Of a stretch of 6,971 nt of DNA, positions 1-5,342 are shown in pieces (positions within the stretch are counted from its first letter, which is position 1; every line of letters starts with the position of its first letter). Under the pieces are notes generated by a model that saw only the letters and a list, made by a program, of their open reading frames with translations, made no database searches and had not been told where the DNA came from. Position numbers and translations under genes: made by a program. The DNA is from an uncultured Clostridia bacterium (GTDB lineage Bacteria > Bacillota > Clostridia > TANB77 > CAG-508), in the NCBI GenBank assembly GCA_944388635.1, contig CALXJN010000135.1, positions 1-6,971 of the forward strand, read 5' to 3'.

Positions 1-375
1 AGGAACTACAAAATATGTTGTAGATAGTTTAAGAGAAAAGGAATAAAAGCAGGATTACTTAAGTTACGTGTGTTTAGACCATTCACAACAGAAGAAATTG
101 CAAAAGCATTATCACACTTAAAGGCAGTTGCAGTATTAGATAAAGCAGATTCAATAAATGGGGCAGGAGGAGCTTTATATACAGACGTTACATCAAGTAT
201 GTATGTAAATAAAAAACAAGTGCCAATGGTTAACTACATCTATGGAATAGGAGGAAGAGATACAACTTCTTACGAAATAGAAGGAGTATTTAATGACCTA
301 TTAGAAATTGTAAAAACAGGAAAAGTTGAAAATCCTTATAGATATTTTGGCGTTAGAAGAGAGGAGGAAAAATAA
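1..375 (+). CDS. porA: 2-oxoacid (probably pyruvate):ferredoxin oxidoreductase alpha subunit, C-terminal part, with an apparent frameshift
   Basis: This is the C-terminal part of the PorA-type subunit, which with PorB and small gamma/delta subunits oxidises pyruvate (or a related 2-oxoacid) to acyl-CoA with reduction of ferredoxin in the cytoplasm. From base 2 the frame reads GTTKYVVDSLREK and then hits TAA at 44-46. One frame back, from base 40, it continues GIKAGLLKLRVFRPF and runs open to TAA at 373-375. Together they make the continuous sequence expected of the family, so one A appears to be missing from the A-run at 36-39. A GTG at 70 could be mistaken for a start, but it is an internal Val codon in LRVFRPF. 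The gene is cut at the 5' edge, so domains I and II are not visible. Its stop overlaps the porB start (TAATG). Whether the frameshift is real or an assembly error cannot be told from here; the substrate (pyruvate or another oxoacid) is inferred. Confidence 0.85.
361..368 (+). promoter_or_regulatory. ribosome binding site of porB inside the end of porA
   Basis: GAGGAGGA lies 6 bases before the porB ATG at 375 and is read as Arg/Glu codons of the porA tail. With the TAATG stop-start overlap, this points to translational coupling of the two subunits. Confidence 0.75.
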
Positions 376-1328
376 TGGCATATAATGTAAAAGAAATAAT
401 TGCTGAAAAGCCATCAAGATTTGATTCAGGACATAGAATGTGTGCTGGATGTGGAGCTCCACCAGTAGCACGTATGATTTTAAGAGCATTAAAAAAAGAA
501 GACCATGCAGTAATATGTGGAGCTACTGGATGTATGGAAGTATCTACATTTATATACCCATACACATCATGGGAAGATTCTTTTATTCATACAGCATTTG
601 AATGTGCAGGAGCAACACTATCTGGAGTAGAAGCAGCATACAAATCATTAAAAAGACAAGGAAAATTACCTGAAGATGAACATACAAAATTTATAGCATT
701 TGGAGGAGATGGAGGAACTTATGATATAGGACTTCAAAGCTTATCAGGAGCTATGGAGAGAAGACATGATATGGTTTATGTATGTTATGATAATGGTGCG
801 TATATGAATACAGGAATACAACGTTCTTCTGCAACACCACATTTTGCAGACACAACAACATCTCCAGCAGGTACTAAAGTTCCTGGAAAAATGCAACCAA
901 GAAAAGATTTAACAGAAATAATGGCAAGTCATCATTTACCATATGTTGCACAATCAATTGCAACAGCTAATTTCAAAGACTTATATGAAAAATCTGAAAA
1001 GGCAATATATACAGAAGGACCAACATTTTTAAACGTACTTGCACCATGCCCAAGAGGATGGGGATATGCAACAGAAGATTTAATGAAAATAAATAAACTT
1101 GCAGTAGATACATGCTATTGGCCATTATATGAAGTAGAAAATGGTAAATATAAGATAAATTATAAACCAGCAAAAAAATTACCAATAGAAGAATTCTTAA
1201 AACCACAAAGAAGATTTAAGCATATGTTTAAACCAGGAAATGAATGGATGATAGAAGAATTCCAAAAAGAGTTAGACGAAAGATGGGAAGAACTTCTTAG
1301 ATTAGAAGAAATTACAAATAGAGAATAA
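375..1328 (+). CDS. porB: 2-oxoacid (probably pyruvate):ferredoxin oxidoreductase beta subunit
   Basis: This 317-residue protein is the thiamine diphosphate and proximal [4Fe-4S] cluster subunit of pyruvate:ferredoxin oxidoreductase, partner of PorA encoded just upstream. Cluster ligands are visible as C23 and C26 (CAGCGAP), C53 (ATGC) and C225 (APC), the order seen in the C-terminal domain of one-chain PFORs. The thiamine diphosphate/Mg site is GGDGGTYDIG from about 110, followed by CYDNGAYMNTG (137-147), the usual GDG...N pattern. The length fits free-standing PorB subunits, which are about 300 residues. The ATG start overlaps the porA stop by one base and has a strong Shine-Dalgarno sequence. 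A terminator follows directly, so porB is the last gene of its operon. The sequence is fully open with no missing key residue. Substrate specificity (pyruvate against 2-oxoglutarate or 2-ketoisovalerate) is inferred; the overall look favours pyruvate. Confidence 0.93.
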   Translation: MAYNVKEIIAEKPSRFDSGHRMCAGCGAPPVARMILRALKKEDHAVICGATGCMEVSTFIYPYTSWEDSFIHTAFECAGATLSGVEAAYKSLKRQGKLPEDEHTKFIAFGGDGGTYDIGLQSLSGAMERRHDMVYVCYDNGAYMNTGIQRSSATPHFADTTTSPAGTKVPGKMQPRKDLTEIMASHHLPYVAQSIATANFKDLYEKSEKAIYTEGPTFLNVLAPCPRGWGYATEDLMKINKLAVDTCYWPLYEVENGKYKINYKPAKKLPIEEFLKPQRRFKHMFKPGNEWMIEEFQKELDERWEELLRLEEITNRE

Positions 1329-1338
1329 AAGATTTAAT

Positions 1339-1366
1339 AAAAAGCTAGAATATTCTAGCTTTTTTT
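1339..1366 (+). terminator. Rho-independent terminator of the por operon
   Basis: Bases 1339-1364 form a perfect palindrome, core AAAGCTAGA-ATAT-TCTAGCTTT, giving a stem of 9 or more base pairs with a four-base loop. The T-run 1360-1366 follows. It begins 10 bases after the porB stop. Being palindromic with A-runs on one side, it could also work on the other strand, but no convergent gene is present. Confidence 0.88.
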
Positions 1367-1375
1367 ATTTGTGTG

Positions 1376-1384
1376 TGATATAAT
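1376..1384 (+). promoter_or_regulatory. extended -10 promoter for era-yqzL-recO
   Basis: TGATATAAT is a perfect extended -10 (TG, one base, TATAAT) ending 34 bases before the era ATG, so transcription would start near 1390 with a leader of roughly 30 bases. No good -35 is seen at the proper distance; that position (about 1356-1361) is inside the por terminator, consistent with an extended -10 that does not need one. Confidence 0.6.
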
Positions 1385-1418
1385 TTCTAATATCTTAACA
1401 AAAAAGGAAGCAAACTAT

Positions 1419-2324
1419 ATGGAAAATTTTAAATCAGGATTTGTTACAATTTTAGGAAGAACTAATGTCGGAAAATCTACATTACTTAATTCTCTAATAG
1501 GTGAGAAAATCGCAATAATGGCTAATAAACCACAAACTACAAGAACACAAATAAAAGGAATACTAAATAGGGAAAATTCGCAAATAATATTTTTAGATAC
1601 ACCAGGAATTCATAAACCAAAAACAAAGCTAAGTAATATTATGATACAGACAGCATTTGAATCAGCAAAAGATGTAGATTTGATATTATTTATAATTGAT
1701 GCAACAAGTAAAGAGATAGGAAAAGGAGACAGCTTAATTTTAGAAAAAATAAAAGAAGCAAAAAAGAAAACAATTCTTGTAATAAACAAAATAGATTTAG
1801 TAAAAAAGGAAGAATTACTCAAACTAATTGAACTATATTCAAAAGAATATGAGTTTGAAGCAATAGTTCCAATTTCAGCAATAAATAAAGAAAAAATAGA
1901 AGAACTGATAGAAGAAATAGAAAAAGCCTTAGATTACGGACCAAAATATTATGATGACGAAACATATACAGACCAAACTATAAGAATGATAACAGAAGAA
2001 ACAATAAGAGAAAAAGCACTAAAATTATTAGATGACGAAGTACCACATGGAATATATGTTGAGGTAGAAAAACTAAAAAAAGGAAAAACTATGGACAATA
2101 AACCTATATTTAACATAGAAGCGACAATTTTCTGCCAAAGAGAGTCACATAAAGGAATAATAATTGGTAAAAATGGAAACAAATTAAAACAGATAGGGAC
2201 ATATGCAAGAGAAGATTTAGAAAAAATGTTAGGAGAAAAAGTAAATCTTAGAACATGGGTTAAGGTAAGAAAAGACTGGCAAGATGAAGAATTAATTGTA
2301 AAGAAATTTAAAATAGACAACTAG
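1419..2324 (+). CDS. era: GTPase Era, ribosome small-subunit maturation factor
   Basis: Era is a GTPase that binds 16S rRNA near its 3' end and assists 30S assembly. From the ATG at 1419 the protein has 301 residues, the normal family length. GTPase motifs are clear: G1 GRTNVGKST (13-21), G3 DTPG (60-63), G4 NKID (123-126), and a G5-like SA in VPISAINKEK. The C-terminal KH RNA-binding domain follows, with HGIYVEVEKL and the IIGKNG loop. The G1 motif has Thr where many Era proteins have Pro (GRPNVGKS). I reject the earlier GTG at 1371: the extra 16 residues overlap the -10 promoter, while the ATG at 1419 has AAAAGGAAG (1402-1410) at proper spacing. It is first in a unit with yqzL and recO, the usual Firmicutes order. 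Confidence 0.95.
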   Translation: MENFKSGFVTILGRTNVGKSTLLNSLIGEKIAIMANKPQTTRTQIKGILNRENSQIIFLDTPGIHKPKTKLSNIMIQTAFESAKDVDLILFIIDATSKEIGKGDSLILEKIKEAKKKTILVINKIDLVKKEELLKLIELYSKEYEFEAIVPISAINKEKIEELIEEIEKALDYGPKYYDDETYTDQTIRMITEETIREKALKLLDDEVPHGIYVEVEKLKKGKTMDNKPIFNIEATIFCQRESHKGIIIGKNGNKLKQIGTYAREDLEKMLGEKVNLRTWVKVRKDWQDEELIVKKFKIDN

Positions 2325-2399
2325 ATGAAGGTATAAATAAACTAAAAAAATGCAGAATAACTAATAGAAAAACAATAGACAAAATGGAGATGAGAGCTT
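2325..2399 (+). other. spacer between era and yqzL
   Basis: This is a 75-base A-rich gap with no terminator hairpin and no convincing promoter. It ends with the yqzL Shine-Dalgarno GGAGA (2386-2390), so era, yqzL and recO are probably co-transcribed. Confidence 0.5.
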
Positions 2400-2552
2400 A
2401 TGATAAGTAAAATGGCATGGAATGCTTTTAAAAAGACGGGCGATGTAAATACTTTTCTAGAGTTTAAAGAAACTAAAAATATAGAGGAAAATTTATTAGA
2501 GGAACAAAATGGGGATAATAAAGACGAAAGCAATTATTTTAAAAGAAAGTAA
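2400..2552 (+). CDS. yqzL: YqzL-like small protein of unknown function
   Basis: This 50-residue reading frame begins ATG at 2400 behind GGAGA (2386-2390) and ends TAA at 2550-2552. Its N-terminal half, MAWNAFKKTGDVNTFLEFKE (residues 5-24), has the pattern of the YqzL family (Trp, then Phe, then TG-x-hydrophobic, then a FKE-type end), a tiny protein encoded between era and recO in Bacillus and many Firmicutes. The second half is charged and low in complexity (IEENLLEEQNGDNKDES). The last 44 bases overlap the start of recO in another frame, suggesting translational coupling. Its function is not known to me. Position and motif make the family call fairly safe; homology has not been checked. Confidence 0.8.
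   Translation: MISKMAWNAFKKTGDVNTFLEFKETKNIEENLLEEQNGDNKDESNYFKRK
2498..2503 (+). promoter_or_regulatory. recO ribosome binding site inside yqzL
   Basis: AGAGGA lies 5 bases before the recO ATG at 2509, within the yqzL coding sequence. It supports that ATG as the start even though it lies inside the preceding gene. Confidence 0.65.
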
Positions 2553-3240
2553 TATGGGAGACTTCGATAAAATGCTCACAATGTTAACTCCAGACCTTGG
2601 AAAAATCTCATGTGCAGCAAAAGGAGCAAGAAGGCCAAGTAGTAGCCTTCTTGCCGGGACTCAATTTTTATGCTTTGGTGAATATGTTTTGTACAGAGGA
2701 AGCGGAGGAACATATCATGTGAATTCTTGTGAGCCAATTGAAGTCTTTTATAATGTAAGAATTGACTTAGATAAGTTACAATATGCAGCATATATATGCA
2801 AAATAATAGAAGATGTAACAAATGAAAATGATAGCTCATATAATATTTTACAACTTTTATTAAATACGATTTATACAATATCAGAAACAGACATGGATAA
2901 GGAATTGGTACTTGCAATATTTAAAATTAGACTTACATTATTACTTGGATTTGCACCAGATGTGAATGAATGTGTAAATTGTGGAAAAAAAGAAGAACTA
3001 ACATATTTTAGCATAAAAAATAATGGACTAAAATGTGAAACTTGTGCTAAACTTGATAAAAGTGTTATTAGAATATCAGAGGCAACTTTGTATGCCATAA
3101 AATACATAATAATGGCACCAGCTAAAAAGCTTTTTTCGTTCAATGTATCCGAAGCATCCGTAGAGGAACTTAGACTTATTGCAAAAATTTATCTTGATGA
3201 AAAGTTAGAAAAAACATATAAATTTGATAAGATGTTTTAA
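2509..3240 (+). CDS. recO: DNA repair protein RecO
   Basis: RecO acts with RecR (and RecF) to load RecA onto single-stranded DNA coated by SSB, and anneals complementary strands. The 243-residue length is typical. The N-terminal OB-fold is recognisable from KTKAIILKESNMGDFDKMLT (residues 5-24) through TPDLGKISCAAKGARRPSSS, which resembles the family motif of an early hydrophobic strand, a Gly-Asp turn, then GK and a basic KGARR segment. A zinc finger follows with C155-x2-C158 and C176-x2-C179 (CVNC and CETC), as in many Firmicutes RecO proteins, then a helical C-terminal region ending LEKTYKFDKMF. The start overlaps yqzL by 44 bases. It is the last gene of the era unit, with a terminator within a few bases of its stop. 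Confidence 0.93.
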   Translation: MGIIKTKAIILKESNMGDFDKMLTMLTPDLGKISCAAKGARRPSSSLLAGTQFLCFGEYVLYRGSGGTYHVNSCEPIEVFYNVRIDLDKLQYAAYICKIIEDVTNENDSSYNILQLLLNTIYTISETDMDKELVLAIFKIRLTLLLGFAPDVNECVNCGKKEELTYFSIKNNGLKCETCAKLDKSVIRISEATLYAIKYIIMAPAKKLFSFNVSEASVEELRLIAKIYLDEKLEKTYKFDKMF

Positions 3241-3241
3241 T

Positions 3242-3282
3242 GAGGTTGTCAGTGGGGACGGTTCTGATTGACAACTTTTTTT
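3242..3282 (+). terminator. Rho-independent terminator of era-yqzL-recO with a GC-rich loop
   Basis: GTTGTCA (3245-3251) pairs with TGACAAC (3269-3275), extended outward by G-U and A-U pairs, and is followed by seven T (3276-3282). The 17-base loop GTGGGGACGGTTCTGAT is much richer in G+C than anything around it. It starts directly after the recO stop. Confidence 0.85.
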
Positions 3283-3402
3283 GTTCTAAATCTAAATTTC
3301 ATGAATATAATATAGTAAAATAATTAAAAAATTTTTTGTGTGAATTTTTTGTGAAATCCTTAATTCCCTAGAGTTATAAGCATATAAAAATATTACAAAA
3401 AT
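3283..3402 (+). other. upstream control region of the 3D-domain gene
   Basis: This is a 120-base, very AT-rich non-coding stretch. It holds a direct repeat at 3330-3353 (AATTTTTTGTG twice, 13 bases apart) containing TGTGAA-N5-TGTGAA, annotated separately. The TATAAT at 3306-3311 has no matching -35 and is not called. No reading frame of note is seen. Confidence 0.5.
3339..3355 (+). promoter_or_regulatory. TGTGAA-N5-TGTGAA direct repeat, candidate WalR-like operator
   Basis: Two identical hexamers, TGTGAA at 3339-3344 and 3350-3355, are separated by five bases (11-base period), 47 bases upstream of the -35 at 3403. OmpR/PhoB-family response regulators bind such repeats, and the WalR consensus is TGT(A/T)A(A/T/C)-N5-TGT(A/T)A(A/T/C). 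Each half site here deviates at one position (G for A/T). WalR controls cell-wall hydrolase genes, including 3D-domain proteins in Bacillus, which fits the downstream gene. The assignment is inference. Confidence 0.35.
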
Positions 3403-3431
3403 TTGACAATTATATAAATAAATAGTATAAT
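3403..3431 (+). promoter_or_regulatory. consensus sigma-A promoter for the 3D-domain gene
   Basis: TTGACA (3403-3408) and TATAAT (3426-3431) are both exact consensus hexamers separated by exactly 17 bases. Transcription should start near 3438, giving a leader of about 26 bases with Shine-Dalgarno GGGAGGG at 3447-3453. This promoter also argues that the gene begins at the ATG 3464 rather than at any later start. Confidence 0.88.
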
Positions 3432-3463
3432 CTTATTATCGAAACAGGGAGGGTTAAAATCTT

Positions 3464-4478
3464 ATGATAAAAAGCGAACAAGCTTCATTGTCCGTAACGA
3501 GAATTGCAATTATAACAATAATAACAATATTTGCTTTAAGCGTTCGGAGTACTTGCAGCTAGTAGTGAAGTAAAAAATGTTAAGATTGTTCTTTCAGACA
3601 ATTGTGAAATAGAAGTATTTACTACAAAAACAGTAGTGTCAGATATATTAGAAGAAAACCACATAGTTGTTTTACCAGAAGAAAACGTGGTACCAAACCT
3701 AGATTCAGAAATAACAGAAAATTCTTCTAAGATAGTAATAACAGGAGTAACACAAGATGTATCAGTTGTTACAGCGGTTGCAGAAGAAAGTGAAGAAATA
3801 CATTTAGATGAATTATTAAGTGCCTATAATACAATTGTAGAAAAAATAGAAGTTATTGAAGAAGAAATACCTTATGAGACAATAACAAAAGATACATCAA
3901 ATTCATCATCTACTAATACAAAAGTAATACAAGATGGAGTAAATGGACTAAAGAATGTTACGTATAAAGTGAAGTATCAAAATGACATAGAAATAGAGAG
4001 AACTTTTATAAAAGAAGAAATAGTAAAAGAAGCTGTTGATAAAATAGTACAAATTTCAAATGTAACAACAAGGAATTCACAAACAGTAGACAGAGAAACA
4101 GCATCAAAAATAGTTAAAGAAAGTTCGTCAAGTTTAGCAAGCAAAGTTGCAAATAAAACACCGGTGAAGAAAACATTAAATGCATCTGCTTATACAGCTT
4201 CAACATGTGGTAAAAGTCCATCATCACCATCTTATGGAATAACATCAAGTGGAGCAAAAGCTACAGCTTGGTATACAGTTGCAGCAGGAAAAGGATATGA
4301 GATTGGAACAATAATATATATACCATACTTTAAGAACAAACCAAATGGAGGTTGGTTCGTTGTACAAGATAGAGGTGGAGCAATTTCAAACAATAAGTTA
4401 GATATATATATGAGTACTTATAATGAATGTATTAAGTTTGGAAGAAGAAACTTAGAATGTTATATTTATGAAATGTAA
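3464..4478 (+). CDS. YabE-like cell-wall protein: membrane/signal segment, DUF348, G5 and 3D domains, with an apparent +1 frameshift
   Basis: This reads as a 337-residue exported protein if the C at 3545 is skipped. The zero frame from ATG 3464 (Shine-Dalgarno GGGAGGG at 3447-3453) gives a short basic start and a hydrophobic stretch, RIAIITIITIFALSV, then CGG and a TAG at 3560-3562. One base on, it continues GVLAASSEVKNVK and stays open to 4478. Domains: signal or anchor about 13-32; DUF348-like about 38-94 (TVVSDILEENHI, then PNLDSEI); G5-like about 124-197; Ser/Thr-rich linker; 3D domain 238-337 with LNASAYTAS, VVQDRGGAI (D302), KLDIYM (D313) and FGRR. YabE/YocH-type proteins are implicated in peptidoglycan turnover, the 3D fold resembling the MltA lytic transglycosylase catalytic domain. 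The first of the usual three Asp is replaced (VAAGKGYEIGT). Starting at GTG 3636 would remove the signal, has no ribosome site, and is rejected. Enzymatic activity is inferred, not shown. Confidence 0.85.
3542..3551 (+). other. apparent +1 frameshift site GTT-CGG-AGT-A
   Basis: In the initiating frame the codons are GTT CGG AGT ACT TGC AGC TAG. Dropping C3545 gives GTT GGA GTA CTT GCA GCT, which completes the signal peptide and joins the rest of the gene. The same ten-base pattern, with one difference, is at the topB break. Confidence 0.75.
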
Positions 4479-4484
4479 AGTAAA

Positions 4485-4515
4485 GAGCAAGGTATAAATA
4501 TATTATATCTTGCTC
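4485..4515 (+). terminator. hairpin after the 3D gene, weak terminator or attenuator
   Basis: GAGCAAGGTATAA (4485-4497) pairs along 13 bases (one G-U) with TTATATCTTGCTC (4503-4515) around the loop ATATA. The stem is strong, but what follows (ATTTCACATT) is a poor U-tract, so termination may be partial and exoA may be read from the promoter at 3403. Its right arm is shared with a second possible hairpin. Confidence 0.6.
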
Positions 4516-4537
4516 ATTTCACATTATATGAGCAGGA
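4508..4537 (+). promoter_or_regulatory. alternative hairpin next to the exoA ribosome binding site
   Basis: TCTTGCTCAT (4508-4517) can pair with ATGAGCAGGA (4528-4537) in 10 pairs including one U-G, around a 10-base loop. It uses the right arm of the 4485-4515 hairpin, so the two cannot form together. It ends immediately before the exoA Shine-Dalgarno AAGGGGA (4539-4545). A regulatory role is inference. Confidence 0.35.
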
Positions 4538-4553
4538 AAAGGGGAAAGATAGA

Positions 4554-5312
4554 ATGAAACTAGTATCATGGAATGTAAATGGATTAAGAGCAGTATTAAA
4601 AAAAGGATTTGAAGATTCTTTTAAAGAAATAGATGCAGATATATTTTGCCTTCAAGAAACAAAAATGCAAGAGGGACAAGCAGAACTTAATTTTTTAGAA
4701 GGGTATGAAAAATATTTTAATTATGCAGAAAAGAAAGGCTATTCAGGAACGGCAATATTTACTAAGATAAAACCAATAAATGTAGTATATGGAATAGGAA
4801 TAGAAGAACATGATAAAGAGGGAAGAGTTATAACATTAGAGTTTGACAAATTTTATTTAGTCAATTGCTATACACCAAACGCAAAAAGGGAATTAGAGAG
4901 ATTAGATTATAGAATGATATGGGAAGATGCATTTAGAAAATATTTACTAGATTTGGATAAACAAAAACCAGTAATACTTTGTGGAGACTTAAATGTAGCA
5001 CATGAAGAAATCGATTTAAAAAATCCAAAATCAAATAGAGGTAATGCAGGATTTACTGATGAAGAAAGAAGTAAAATGACAGAACTTTTAAATTCTGGTT
5101 TTACAGATACTTTTAGATATTTATATCCAAATAAAACAGATTGTTATACTTGGTGGTCATATTTTGCTTCATCAAGAGATAGAAATATAGGCTGGAGAAT
5201 TGATTATTTCATAGTGTCAAAGAGAATAGAAAAGCTTATACAAGAAGCGTATATTTATGATAAAGTTTTTGGCAGTGATCATTGCCCAGTAGGTATAGAA
5301 ATACAATTTTAA
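4554..5312 (+). CDS. exoA: exodeoxyribonuclease III (AP endonuclease, ExoA/Xth type)
   Basis: This 252-residue enzyme of the exonuclease III family cuts DNA at abasic sites and removes 3'-blocking groups in base excision repair. The length matches the family (about 250-270). Catalytic positions are all visible: N7 in SWNVNGLRA, E35 in LQETK, Y106 in CYTPNA, D145 and N147 in GDLNVAH, D217 in GWRIDYF, and D242-H243 in GSDHCP. The DNA-contacting TWWSYF and DRNIGWRID segments are also present. The start is ATG 4554 with AAGGGGA (4539-4545) 8 bases before it. No separate strong promoter is seen between the hairpins and the start, so it may be transcribed by read-through from the 3D gene. topB follows after 30 bases, probably co-transcribed. 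No sign of damage. Confidence 0.95.
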   Translation: MKLVSWNVNGLRAVLKKGFEDSFKEIDADIFCLQETKMQEGQAELNFLEGYEKYFNYAEKKGYSGTAIFTKIKPINVVYGIGIEEHDKEGRVITLEFDKFYLVNCYTPNAKRELERLDYRMIWEDAFRKYLLDLDKQKPVILCGDLNVAHEEIDLKNPKSNRGNAGFTDEERSKMTELLNSGFTDTFRYLYPNKTDCYTWWSYFASSRDRNIGWRIDYFIVSKRIEKLIQEAYIYDKVFGSDHCPVGIEIQF

Positions 5313-5320
5313 AAAACAAA

Positions 5321-5325
5321 AGGAG
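5321..5325 (+). promoter_or_regulatory. distant ribosome binding site of topB
   Basis: AGGAG is the only Shine-Dalgarno-like sequence before topB and lies 17 bases before the ATG at 5343, longer than the usual 5-10. No in-frame ATG, GTG or TTG lies between them, and the protein start MAKKILITEKPSVAREFA fits the family, so the ATG is kept. Confidence 0.45.
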
Positions 5326-5342
5326 CAAAAAGAAAAATAGCA

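Noticed and set aside
70..375. A 101-residue gene starting at GTG 70
   Set aside because: It is an internal Val codon of the porA C-terminus; the coding similarity continues upstream to base 2 through the frame break.
1371..1418. GTG at 1371 as the start of era, giving 317 residues
   Set aside because: It would make the -10 promoter coding, has no ribosome site, and adds 16 residues absent from the family. ATG 1419 has a good Shine-Dalgarno and gives the normal 301 residues.
1949..2320. 123-residue open frame on the minus strand
   Set aside because: It lies opposite the era KH domain and has no family features.
3306..3311. TATAAT as a further promoter after recO
   Set aside because: No -35 at 16-18 bases and no TG extension; a consensus promoter at 3403-3431 already serves the next gene.
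3330..3353. AATTTTTTGTG direct repeat as a mobile-element target duplication
   Set aside because: Only two bases separate the copies, no element lies between them, and it is better explained as an operator-like repeat or chance in AT-rich DNA.
3636..4478. A separate 280-residue gene starting at GTG 3636
   Set aside because: The frame is open back to 3546 with family-like DUF348 sequence, and promoter, Shine-Dalgarno and signal peptide all lie at 3464. The GTG is an internal Val codon in TTKTVVSDIL.
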